Positions 8,589-15,787 of a stretch of 42,245 bases of DNA are shown piece by piece. Each line of letters starts with the position of its first letter. The stretch's first letter is position 1. A program made the translations under genes and the position numbers. The notes under the pieces were generated by a model. That model was not told the origin of the DNA and searched no databases. It saw only the letters and a list, made by a program, of their open reading frames with translations. The stretch is from DATAEE01 sp036257535 (lineage in GTDB: Bacteria > Acidobacteriota > Vicinamibacteria > Vicinamibacterales > 2-12-FULL-66-21): NCBI GenBank assembly GCA_036257535.1, contig DATAFJ010000187.1, positions 1 through 42,245 of the forward strand. The letters run 5' to 3'.

Positions 8589-9315
8589 CAACCCCCCATT
8601 CGAGCAGACGCCGCATGTCCTGTTCCTCGTCCACGGTCCAGACCTGGACGGGAACGCCAGCGGCGTGCGCCGTGCGGATGAACTGCGGCGTCACGACACG
8701 GGTAACGCCGAATGCTTCGGGCACCTGAAAAGCGCGATACTTCGGCCGTCCGAGCGGCAGGTGCAGCCGCGACTTGTAGAGCGCCATGCGGGTCTCGCTC
8801 GTGGCCGCGCCTGTCGGCAGGTCCGGCTCGAGGCGCCGGACCTCCTTGAGCGCACGACGCGAGAAGGAACCGATCATGACCCGGTCGACCGCCCGCGCGG
8901 TTCGGACGACGTCGATCGTCCGGCGCGCCGCATCCGGGTTGTCTTCTTTCAACTCGACGATAAAGACCGCGTCGGGGTAGGCATGGAGCGCCTCGGCCAG
9001 CCGCGGCACGCCGACGCCCCCGCCGCGCAGCGGAAACCCGCCGCTCGAATCGAACCAGTAGGCGGCGTCCACTTTGGCGAGCTGTGCCGCCGTCAGAGAG
9101 GAGACGCTTCCGCGCGCATCCGTCGTCCGATCGAGCGTGGCGTCGTGAATGACCACCACTTCTCCATCGGCTGCCAGGCGGACGTCGATCTCGAAACCGT
9201 CAGCGCCGGCGGCACGGCCGCGCTCGAAGGCAAGCATCGTATTTTCAGGACCGAGCGTGCAGCCCCCGCGATGGGCCAGGACCAGCGGACGCGGACCGCC
9301 GAGGGCACGATGCAC
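8515..9315 (-). CDS. Glycerophosphodiester phosphodiesterase family protein
   Basis: The 266-residue protein has the GDPD TIM-barrel signatures: AHRGG and GPENTMLAF, then GFEIDVRLAADGEVVVIHD (metal-binding Glu/Asp and catalytic His), and VDGLITDRP near the C-terminus. The family hydrolyses glycerophosphodiesters to glycerol-3-phosphate and an alcohol. No signal peptide is visible, so it is probably cytoplasmic. Translation begins at GTG 9313-9315, only 5 nt after a -10-like TATCAT, so the mRNA may be leaderless. It is divergent from the MoxR gene and its 3' end overlaps the dehydratase gene. Confidence 0.9.
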   Translation of the reverse strand: MHRALGGPRPLVLAHRGGCTLGPENTMLAFERGRAAGADGFEIDVRLAADGEVVVIHDATLDRTTDARGSVSSLTAAQLAKVDAAYWFDSSGGFPLRGGGVGVPRLAEALHAYPDAVFIVELKEDNPDAARRTIDVVRTARAVDRVMIGSFSRRALKEVRRLEPDLPTGAATSETRMALYKSRLHLPLGRPKYRAFQVPEAFGVTRVVTPQFIRTAHAAGVPVQVWTVDEEQDMRRLLEWGVDGLITDRPGVAARVVRNGSTSRPR

Positions 9316-9350
9316 GCTTCATGATACAGGGCCAATGCTAATATGGCGTT
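9316..9350. promoter_or_regulatory. Compact divergent promoter, probably leaderless on both sides
   Basis: The 35-nt gap between two divergent genes holds TAATAT (9339-9344) 6 nt before the MoxR ATG, and on the minus strand TATCAT (9326-9321) 5 nt before the GDPD GTG. Neither gene has a Shine-Dalgarno sequence. Transcription about 7 nt past each hexamer would start at the initiation codon. No convincing -35 boxes are seen. Confidence 0.45.
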
Positions 9351-10883
9351 ATGGCGGTCCCGTCCACGCTCGGAGACCTGCGAAAGACGATCGAGGCGGG
9401 GCGCGTGCGCCGTCGTCCCGTTCGCGACGAAATCCGCGACAACCTGATTCGCAAGCTGCGCGCCGGTGAAACGCTGTTTCCCGGGATCGTCGGCTACGAC
9501 GAATCGGTCATCCCTCAGGTCTCGAACGCAATCCTGTCGCGGCACAACTTCATCCTGCTCGGCCTGCGGGGCCAGGCGAAGAGCCGGCTGCTCCGCTCGC
9601 TGGCGGAACTCCTGGACGATGCGATCCCGGTCGTGCCGGGCTGCGAGATTCATGACGATCCGATCGCGCCGATCTGCGGCGCGTGCCGCGCGCGCCTCCG
9701 CGCCGAAGGCGACGCGCTGCCCGTCGAGTGGCTGCCGCGCGATGCGCGCTATGTCGAGAAGCTCGCCACGCCGGATGTCACGATCGCGGACATGCTCGGC
9801 GATATCGATCCGATCAAGGCGGCGCGCGCCGGGCTGCGTCTCGGCGACGAGCTGACGATGCACTACGGCCTGCTGCCGCGGGCGAATCGCGGGATCTTCG
9901 CGATCAACGAGCTGCCGGATCTGGCGGGGAAGATTCAGGTCGGGCTGTTCAACATCCTCCAGGAGGGAGACGTTCAGATCAAAGGGTATCCGGTGCGGCT
10001 GCCGCTCGATCTCCTGATGGTCTTTACGGCCAACCCCGAGGACTACACGGCGCGCGGGAAGATCATCACGCCGTTGAAGGATCGCATCGGTTCGGAGATT
10101 CGCACGCACTATCCAGCCACTCGACAGCACGCCCTCGCCATCACGTCGCAGGAGGCCTGGCTCGCCCGCCGCGACGACGACCATCGCCGCGGAACGGACG
10201 GCCGGCCGCCGTCGCTCGAGATTCCAGGCTACGTCCGGGAGATCGTCGAGGAGATAGCCTTCCAGGCGCGCGCGGACCAGAAAATCGACAAGCGGTCCGG
10301 CGTCAGCCAGCGCCTTCCCATTACGTGTCTCGAGAACGCGGTCTCGAACGCCGAGCGACGGGCGATCCTCGCCGGAGAGCCGGCGGCGGTACCTCGCGTC
10401 ACCGACGTGTATGCGGCGCTGCCCTCGCTCACCGGCAAGTTCGAGCTCGAGTACGAGGGGGAGCTCCGCGGCGCAGACGCCGTCGCCCGCGAGCTGATTC
10501 GGTCGGCCGTCGCCAACGTCTTCACCGATCGGATAGCAAACGCAGACACGCGGTCGATCGTCGACTGGTTCGACATCGGCGGATCGCTCCAGGCAGACGA
10601 CGCACTCTCGGCGCACGAGCTGATTACTCGTGCGCAGGCCGTGCAGGGGCTCGTCGAGCTGTCATCGACGCTCGCGGAAGGCGGCGGCGCCTCATCCGAG
10701 CCGGCGCTCGCGTCGGCGATCGACTTCGTCCTCGAGGGACTCTACGCGCAGAAGAAGATCGGACGGACCGACGACTGGAACTACCAGGCCGGCGAAGCGC
10801 CGCGCCGCCAGCCGCGCCCGGTGGACTCGCTGCTGGAGCGGGAGACGCCCACGCAGGCCGGGAAGAAGCGGTACTACAATTAG
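9351..10883 (+). CDS. MoxR/magnesium-chelatase-type AAA+ ATPase
   Basis: The 510-residue AAA+ protein has Walker A GLRGQAKS (residues 71-78), Walker B GIFAINE (181-187) and the sensor region VFTANPEDYTARGKIITPL. Three Cys in PGCEI and ICGACRAR (98, 109, 112) inserted after Walker A may be part of a small zinc site; this insert is familiar from the ChlI-like subgroup that pairs with VWA proteins. Such pairs act as chaperone-like machines that insert metal or remodel partner complexes, but the client here is unknown. The next gene encodes the VWA partner, after a 71-nt spacer filled with 7-nt repeats. It starts at ATG 9351, apparently leaderless. Confidence 0.85.
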   Translation: MAVPSTLGDLRKTIEAGRVRRRPVRDEIRDNLIRKLRAGETLFPGIVGYDESVIPQVSNAILSRHNFILLGLRGQAKSRLLRSLAELLDDAIPVVPGCEIHDDPIAPICGACRARLRAEGDALPVEWLPRDARYVEKLATPDVTIADMLGDIDPIKAARAGLRLGDELTMHYGLLPRANRGIFAINELPDLAGKIQVGLFNILQEGDVQIKGYPVRLPLDLLMVFTANPEDYTARGKIITPLKDRIGSEIRTHYPATRQHALAITSQEAWLARRDDDHRRGTDGRPPSLEIPGYVREIVEEIAFQARADQKIDKRSGVSQRLPITCLENAVSNAERRAILAGEPAAVPRVTDVYAALPSLTGKFELEYEGELRGADAVARELIRSAVANVFTDRIANADTRSIVDWFDIGGSLQADDALSAHELITRAQAVQGLVELSSTLAEGGGASSEPALASAIDFVLEGLYAQKKIGRTDDWNYQAGEAPRRQPRPVDSLLERETPTQAGKKRYYN

Positions 10884-10889
10884 CGCGCG

Positions 10890-10950
10890 CTCAAGTACGA
10901 AGTTCGAAGGCTGAAGCAAGTTCGAAGTAGAAAGCACGAAGCACGAAGGA
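10890..10950 (+). repeat. Degenerate 7-nt repeat array (CGAAGTA/CGAAGCA type)
   Basis: The spacer begins CTCAAGTACGAAGTTCGAAG and continues with CGAAG blocks spaced about 7 nt apart, ending GCACGAAGGACGAC directly before the VWA start GTG (10955). The last block, GAAGGA, is also the best Shine-Dalgarno for that gene. Relatives lie at 12969-12999, 13352-13382 and 14367-14484. Confidence 0.75.
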
Positions 10951-10954
10951 CGAC

Positions 10955-12229
10955 GTGAAGTACAGGTATGGCAAGTATACCGGCGACGATCTCGAGGGCT
11001 TGAACCTCGAGGATCTGGTGTCGAAGCTCTCCGACCTGCTGCTGTCGAGCGGCTTCCGGAGCCCGTACGGGCCGTTCGACGGGACCGATCACACGCTGCA
11101 GTCGCTCCACGACGCGATCCTCGAGGCGCTGCTGAACGGCGGCCTCCTGCCGGAAGACACGCTCGAGCGCCTGCTCGGCGACCCGGCCGACGCAGATGCG
11201 AAGGAAGGACGGAACGAGCTCGAGGAGCTGATTCAGCGCATCATCGATCAGATGTACGAGCAGGGGTTCGTGGCGCCGCAGCCCGATCTGTCGGCCGAAC
11301 AGGCGCGGCGCGCGGCCGGCCGCGGGCAGGAGGCCGGAGAGGAGGACCTCTCGCAGATCCGCTTCGAGGTCACGGACAAGAGCCTCGACTTTCTCGGCTA
11401 CCGCGCGCTTCGCGATCTGCTTGGATCGCTCGGCCGCAGCAGCATCGGCCGGCACGACACGCGCGATCTGGCCACCGGCGTCGAAGTGATCGGCGCCCCG
11501 AAACACTACGAGTTCGGCGACACGCTCAATCTCGATCCGAGCGCAACGATCCTGAATGCCGTCTCACGGCAGACAGACAGACCACTGCAATCGTCGATCG
11601 ACGTCGACTATGAAGATCTGATGGTCGTCCAGGGCGAGTTCCAGAGCTCCTGCGCGACAGTCGTAATGCTCGACTGCAGCCACAGCATGATCTTGTACGG
11701 CGAGGACCGATTCACACCCGCCAAACGCGTGGCGCTTGCCCTCGCCAACCTGATTCGGACGCAGTATCCCGGCGACGGTCTGCAGGCGGTCCTCTTTCAT
11801 GACTCCGCCGAAGAGGTCCCCATAGGTCAGCTCGCGCGCGTACGCGTCGGCCCGTACTACACCAACACTCGCGAGGGTCTACGCCTGTCGCGGCGCCTGC
11901 TCGAACGCCAGCGTAAGGACATGCGGCAGATCATCATGATCACGGATGGCAAACCGTCGGCGCTGACGCGCGAGGACGGCCGGATCTATCGAAACGCGTT
12001 CGGCCTCGATCCGTTCATCGTGTCCGAGACGTTTGCCGAAGTCGCCGCCTGCCGCAAGGCGGGCATCATGATCAACACCTTCATGCTCGCGCGCGACTAC
12101 GATCTCGTCAGTTTCGTTCGCAAGGTCGCGCAGATTTGCCGCGGCAAGGCGTACTTCACGACGCCATACACGCTCGGCCGCTACGTCCTCATGGACTACA
12201 TGAGTCGGAAAACCAGGACGGTACACTGA
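10955..12229 (+). CDS. VWA-domain protein, partner of the MoxR-like ATPase
   Basis: The 424-residue product has a helical N-terminal half (about 1-230) and a C-terminal von Willebrand A domain. The metal-ion-dependent adhesion site is complete: DCSHS (Asp240, Ser242, Ser244), a Thr in YYTNTREGL and TDGKPSA (Asp331). The family works with ChlI/MoxR ATPases as the CoxE- or ChlD-like partner that recognises the client protein. The N-terminal region with EDLVSKLSDLLLSSGF and many acidic residues is typical of the actinobacterial and acidobacterial pairs of unknown function. The start is GTG 10955, placed by GAAGGA upstream and the reading MKYRYGKYTG. Confidence 0.85.
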   Translation: MKYRYGKYTGDDLEGLNLEDLVSKLSDLLLSSGFRSPYGPFDGTDHTLQSLHDAILEALLNGGLLPEDTLERLLGDPADADAKEGRNELEELIQRIIDQMYEQGFVAPQPDLSAEQARRAAGRGQEAGEEDLSQIRFEVTDKSLDFLGYRALRDLLGSLGRSSIGRHDTRDLATGVEVIGAPKHYEFGDTLNLDPSATILNAVSRQTDRPLQSSIDVDYEDLMVVQGEFQSSCATVVMLDCSHSMILYGEDRFTPAKRVALALANLIRTQYPGDGLQAVLFHDSAEEVPIGQLARVRVGPYYTNTREGLRLSRRLLERQRKDMRQIIMITDGKPSALTREDGRIYRNAFGLDPFIVSETFAEVAACRKAGIMINTFMLARDYDLVSFVRKVAQICRGKAYFTTPYTLGRYVLMDYMSRKTRTVH

Positions 12230-12232
12230 TTC

Positions 12233-12324
12233 AGCGATCTGGCGACTTGGTGATTTGGCGATCTGATTGAGCGAACCAGCGATCGGGCACAAATCACCAA
12301 ATCACCAGCTCACCACATCACCAG
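12233..12324. repeat. Inverted 8-nt repeat array (TGGTGATT / CAAATCAC)
   Basis: The whole gap between the VWA and LonN-domain genes is built of 8-nt units. The left half reads GGCGACTT, GGTGATTT, GGCGATCT; the right half reads CAAATCAC twice, then CAGCTCAC and CACATCAC. The halves are complementary: 12247-12257 and 12290-12300 form an 11-bp perfect inverted repeat, so the transcript could fold into a long hairpin just before the next start codon. Confidence 0.7.
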
Positions 12325-12966
12325 ATGGTCAACCTGATGCTGCCTCCCGCCATTCCCATCTTCCCGCTTCCGAACGTGGTCCTGTTTCCGCACGTGTTTC
12401 TGCCGCTCCACATCTTCGAGCCCAGATACCGGGCGATGGTCGAGGACGCGCTCGCGGGCGATCGCATCATCGGCATGGTGCTGCTGCGGCCGGGCTGGGA
12501 GGAGTTCTACGAGCACCGGCCGGCGATCTACCCGATCGGCTGCGCGGGGCTCATCACGCACAGCGAGCGGCTCCCCGACGGCCGCTTCAACATCGTCCTG
12601 CGCGGGTTGGAGAAGTTCCGCGTCCTCAGCGAGAGCCACGAGCGCGCGTACCGGCTCGCGCGGGTCGAGACGATCGCCGAAACGCTCGCCGCCGAAGAGC
12701 GGCCGCTCGTCAGCGTCGAACGGCGCCGGCTCGAAGCCATGGTCGCACCCGGCAACGACACCCCGATCCCCGACCGGGCGCTCCCGAAGGGCATGCCGGA
12801 CGAAGACCTCGTGAACGGCCTCGCCCAGTACCTCGAGCTCGAGCCGCTCGAGAAACAGGCGCTGCTCGAACGCGACGGCCTCGTCTCACGATGCCGATCG
12901 CTGATTGAACTGCTCGAGATCAAACAGATCCTGACCAACAAGCGCTGGTCTGAGGGCGTGCACTGA
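12325..12966 (+). CDS. LON peptidase N-terminal (substrate-binding) domain protein
   Basis: The 213-residue protein is a stand-alone LonN/PUA-like domain: IPIFPLPNVVLFPHVFLPLHIFEPRYRAM, cut here as IFPLPNVVLFP and LPLHIFEPRYRAM, is the hallmark. ATPase and peptidase domains of Lon are absent, so this is not a protease; the family is presumed to bind proteins and its role is undefined. ATG 12325 directly follows the 8-nt array and lacks a Shine-Dalgarno; Met5 (12337) is an alternative start that removes MVNL. It follows the MoxR and VWA genes in the same direction, so a shared function in protein quality control is a reasonable guess. Confidence 0.85.
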   Translation: MVNLMLPPAIPIFPLPNVVLFPHVFLPLHIFEPRYRAMVEDALAGDRIIGMVLLRPGWEEFYEHRPAIYPIGCAGLITHSERLPDGRFNIVLRGLEKFRVLSESHERAYRLARVETIAETLAAEERPLVSVERRRLEAMVAPGNDTPIPDRALPKGMPDEDLVNGLAQYLELEPLEKQALLERDGLVSRCRSLIELLEIKQILTNKRWSEGVH

Positions 12967-12968
12967 GG

Positions 12969-12999
12969 CTTGCCCAAGTACGAAGTGCGAAGTTCGAAG
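12969..12999 (+). repeat. Left terminal inverted repeat of a 414-bp segment, 7-nt repeat family
   Basis: The 31 nt start CTTGCCCAAGTACGAAG and match the reverse complement of 13352-13382 at 27 of 31 positions. The repeat starts 2 nt after the TGA of the LonN-domain gene (12964-12966). Confidence 0.75.
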
Positions 13000-13340
13000 T
13001 GAGGTTCCGAAGTACTACGGTTGGAAGTTCCCTTGGCCGTCTTGTGCGCCGTCGTAGAGATCGCGGTTAACTCGTCGGCCTCCGCCAACAAAGAGTCGAG
13101 TTCGCGTCCGCTCGACAAGCCGCTGCGCTTCAACAGAGTCAACCAGAAGACGGATTCGTCGGCCTCCTCGAGCACCGTGCCGATCTTCGCGAGGAACTCG
13201 CGGTGGGAACGCGCCCGACGCGCGGCACGGTAGGTCGCCCCCACAGACGTACCCGAGTCGAACAACTGCTCTCCCAGTCGCCGGCTCCCCCTCCGCATGG
13301 GAAGCCTCTCGCAAAAGCGAACGACCCTTTTCCACCTCGT
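13000..13340 (-). pseudogene. Decayed four-helix-bundle (S23/IVP-like) protein gene
   Basis: On the minus strand from 13298 the reading SRRLGEQLFDSGTSVGATY, then RAARRARSHREFLAKIGTV and LEEADESVFWLTLLKRSGL, is clearly the four-helix-bundle family first known from 23S rRNA intervening sequences. The N-terminal helix is missing in that frame; a family-like SFAFAR occurs at about 13310-13325 in another frame, which suggests a frameshift plus a deletion. No stop follows the expected end (HKTAKGTSNR); the frame runs on through the left repeat into the antisense of the LonN gene. Lost start, shifted frame and lost stop point to a pseudogene. An internal ATG at 13296-13298 could still give a truncated protein. 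It lies wholly between two inverted repeats. Confidence 0.65.
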
Positions 13341-13346
13341 ACTACT

Positions 13347-14366
13347 TCAGCCTTCGAACTTCGTCCTTCGTGCTTGAGCAAGTCTCTCGACGATGTTCCT
13401 GACCGCCACCTGTCCATGAAAGCGTCCGTTCTCGATGAAGATCCGGCCGCTCTGCACACCAGCCACGACCGCGCCCACGACGAACAGCCCTGGCACGTTG
13501 GTCTCGAACGTCTCGGGATTGTGGACGGGACCGCACGTGGCGGGATCGATGTCGACGCCAGACGCGTGGAGCAGTGCGGTGTCGCTCCCGTAGCCGGTCA
13601 GCAGAAACACCGCATCGGCGGGAATCTCCTCGGTCCCATCCGCACGGCTGACGACAACGGTCGTCGGCCGGATCTCGACGACGGTCGTGTCGAAAAGCGC
13701 GGCAATGGAGCCTTCGGCGATGCGGTTCTCGATATCTGGCTTCACCCAGTATTTGATCGACGCGCCGAGCGTGGCGCGCCGGTGCACGAGCGTGACACGG
13801 CTGCCGTTCCGGAAGAGGTCGAGCGCGGCTTCGGCCGCGGAGTTCTTACCGCCCACGACCACGACCGGCTTGCGGAAGTACGCGTGCGGCTCGGTGTAGT
13901 AGTGCGAGACGTGCGGCAGGTCCTCACCCCGAACGCCCAGCCGGTTGGCCACGTCGTAAGCGCCGGACGCGATGACCACGGCCCGCGCGTGAAGGCCGCG
14001 GCGCACGCCTTTTGCCGATCGCGTGTCGACCACGAACAGAGATTCGCCGCCGATCTGCTCGCGCCCGACGGCGACGACCTGCTCGTCGAACGCGATGTCG
14101 AGCTCGTACGCGTCGGTCACGCGCCGGTAGTAGCGGAGCGCCTCCTGACGCGTCGGCTTCTCGTTCGGGCTGACGAACGGCATCCCGCCGATTTCGAGTA
14201 GCTCCGGCGTCGTGAAGAACACCATGTTGGTCGGATAGTGCAGGAGCGAGTTCACGAGCGCGGCCTTCTCGAGCACGAGATGGTCGAGCCCCTCCTTCTT
14301 CGCAGCAATGGCCGTGGCAAGGCCGGCGGGCCCCCCACCTACGATGATCACGTCTCGAATCTGCAC
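13347..14366 (-). CDS. ypdA: YpdA-family putative bacillithiol-disulfide reductase
   Basis: The 339-residue FAD/NAD(P)H oxidoreductase has two Rossmann motifs (VIIVGGGPAGLATAIAA near the start, PVVVVGGKNSAAEAALDL in the middle) and lacks the CxxC of thioredoxin reductase. The segment YPTNMVFFTTPELLEIGG is characteristic of YpdA, which in Firmicutes reduces oxidised bacillithiol using NADPH. Bacillithiol is known from other phyla, so the role is plausible but not proven. The last ten residues (AQARRTKFEG) are encoded by a repeat and replace the normal C-terminus. GTG 14364-14366 is used as start because it places the first Rossmann motif at residue 6; AAGGA sits very close upstream, inside the repeat-rich leader. 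Confidence 0.85.
   Translation of the reverse strand: MQIRDVIIVGGGPAGLATAIAAKKEGLDHLVLEKAALVNSLLHYPTNMVFFTTPELLEIGGMPFVSPNEKPTRQEALRYYRRVTDAYELDIAFDEQVVAVGREQIGGESLFVVDTRSAKGVRRGLHARAVVIASGAYDVANRLGVRGEDLPHVSHYYTEPHAYFRKPVVVVGGKNSAAEAALDLFRNGSRVTLVHRRATLGASIKYWVKPDIENRIAEGSIAALFDTTVVEIRPTTVVVSRADGTEEIPADAVFLLTGYGSDTALLHASGVDIDPATCGPVHNPETFETNVPGLFVVGAVVAGVQSGRIFIENGRFHGQVAVRNIVERLAQARRTKFEG
13352..13382 (-). repeat. Right terminal inverted repeat of the 414-bp segment, 7-nt repeat family
   Basis: Read on the minus strand it starts CTTGCTCAAGCACGAAGG and ends AAGTTCGAAG. It pairs with 12969-12999 (27 of 31). It is also coding: it supplies the last residues of the YpdA-like protein (LAQARRTKFE), with the stop just beyond it. 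Confidence 0.75.
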
Positions 14367-14484
14367 GTCCTTCTTTCGCCCCTTCGTCCTTCGTGCTTCG
14401 TTGCTTCGTCCTTCGTGCTTCGCGGCTTCGAGCTCTCACTTCGTACTTTACTTCGAACCTCGAACTTCGAACTTCGTACTTGAG
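14367..14484 (-). repeat. Long degenerate 7-nt repeat array (CGAAGTT/CGAAGCA/CGAAGGA)
   Basis: Read on the minus strand, the gap starts CTCAAGTACGAAGTTCGAAG and holds about 14 CGAAG-like blocks, mostly 7 nt apart with occasional 8- or 9-nt steps. It fills the space between the amidohydrolase stop (14490-14492) and the YpdA start. The first 20 nt match the start of the array at 10890, which shows a shared 5' end rather than random low complexity. Confidence 0.8.
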
Positions 14485-14489
14485 CAGCG

Positions 14490-15722
14490 TCAGTTCGTCG
14501 CCGGCTTCCCGAACGACAGGCGATCGAGCGCGACGCGGCCGTTGCTGACGACGAGCAGAACGTCCCGGAGCACGCGAGGATCCTTCAACGGGTTCCCGTC
14601 GACGGCAATGAGATCCGCCTCGAGACCCGCGGCCAGCACGCCGGTCGTCTTGTCGAGCCGCAGCAGCTCGGCCGCTCTCACGGTTGCCGCTTGCAGCGCG
14701 TCGAGCGGCGTGAATCCCATATCGACGAACGCCGCCACTTCGCCAGAAATGCGAGAGAGGCTGTCTGGACCGTATCCCGTGTCGGCGCCGGTGACGATTT
14801 TGACTCCGAGCTTGTGTGCACGCTGGATCGTGCTGCGCAGCCTCGGCAGCATGTGCTCGCCGCGGCGCAGGAGCGCCGGCTGATCGTAGTCGCCGCCCGG
14901 CGACGCCACATCGACGACGGTGATGTAGGTGGGGACGAGATACGTGCCCTTCTCTTTCATCAGCGTGAGCGTGGCGTCGGAGAGATATGTCCCGTGCTCG
15001 ATGCTGCGGACGCCCGCGCGGACGGCCGCCATGGCTCCCTCGTCACCATGCGCGTGCGCCTGCACCGGCACGTTCTTCAGGCCTGCCTCCTCGACCGCGG
15101 CGCGAAGCTCGGTTTCCGTGTAGACCTGCTTCCGCGGATCGGTATCGGCGGTGCCGGCGCGCTCGGTCGCGAGAACCTTGATGAAATCCACGCCGTGTGC
15201 CAGGTTGGCGCGGACGACCTGACGGATGTCGGCCGGAAGTGTCACGCCCTTCATCAGAGGCGCGAGCGTCGGGTCGGTTAGAAAGGCTTCCTCCGCAATG
15301 TGGGGCCGCACGTGGTAACCGGCCGCGACGACGTCCGGGCCGGGGATGGCGCCCTGACGCGCGAGCTCGCGAAGACCGACGTCGACCCAGGCCGAGACGC
15401 CTGAGCTGCGCACGGTCGTCACGCCCGACTCGAGCGCCGCGCGCGCGGCGCGCAGGTTCGAGATGTGCGTGTGCGCGTCGATCAGGCCGGGCAGCACGTG
15501 AAGGCCGCGAACGTCCACGACCCGCAGCCCCGACGGCGCCGCACCCGGGCCGACCGACACGATCTTTCCGTCTCGGACGACGATCGTCACGTCCGGAGTA
15601 ATCGTCCCGGTGCGAACGTCGACCGCGTTGGCGTGGACGATGGCGAATGAGTTCGTCGCCGGTTCCTGCGCTGCGAGGAACACCGGAACGGCGAGCGCCG
15701 CGGCAAGAACTATGCGAGTCAT
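14490..15722 (-). CDS. Secreted metal-dependent amidohydrolase (prolidase/imidazolonepropionase-like)
   Basis: The 410-residue protein has a signal peptide (MTRIVLAAALAVPVFLAAQ) and an amidohydrolase TIM barrel. Metal and catalytic residues are in order: HTH at 84-86, Lys182 in FIKVLAT (carboxylated bridge), His in QAHAH (223/225), His243 in SIEHG and Asp314 in TGADTG. This set places it with the Xaa-Pro dipeptidase-like branch of secreted amidohydrolases; the substrate is not determined. ATG 15720-15722 has GGAG 4 nt upstream. Its 3' neighbour is the repeat array before ypdA. Confidence 0.87.
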   Translation of the reverse strand: MTRIVLAAALAVPVFLAAQEPATNSFAIVHANAVDVRTGTITPDVTIVVRDGKIVSVGPGAAPSGLRVVDVRGLHVLPGLIDAHTHISNLRAARAALESGVTTVRSSGVSAWVDVGLRELARQGAIPGPDVVAAGYHVRPHIAEEAFLTDPTLAPLMKGVTLPADIRQVVRANLAHGVDFIKVLATERAGTADTDPRKQVYTETELRAAVEEAGLKNVPVQAHAHGDEGAMAAVRAGVRSIEHGTYLSDATLTLMKEKGTYLVPTYITVVDVASPGGDYDQPALLRRGEHMLPRLRSTIQRAHKLGVKIVTGADTGYGPDSLSRISGEVAAFVDMGFTPLDALQAATVRAAELLRLDKTTGVLAAGLEADLIAVDGNPLKDPRVLRDVLLVVSNGRVALDRLSFGKPATN

Positions 15723-15733
15723 TTTTCTCCTTT

Positions 15734-15787
15734 GCCGTGGGTCCCACCCCACGGCCTGCCACGCCTCGCTTACGCTCGGCGCGCTAC
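15734..15787 (-). repeat. GTAG-headed double-hairpin repeat (second REP-like type)
   Basis: Read on the minus strand: GTAG at 15787-15784 (its TAG is the stop of the preceding gene), an imperfect stem (CGCCGAGC with GCGAGGCG), then a perfect 8-bp hairpin GCCGTGGG-GTGGGA-CCCACGGC (15755-15734). It fills the 61-nt gap between two minus-strand genes. Confidence 0.5.

Noticed and set aside
9093..10616. 507-codon minus-strand frame opposite the MoxR gene
   Set aside because: No family resemblance, except for part of the GDPD text read through in the same frame; Walker motifs are on the plus strand.
12528..13298. Intact 256-residue protein in the four-helix-bundle frame
   Set aside because: Only the first third is family-like; the rest is read-through of the repeat and antisense of the LonN gene, so the gene is called decayed.
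10890..14484. CRISPR array from regular short repeats
   Set aside because: Units are 7 nt with no spacers and no cas genes, so it is not CRISPR.
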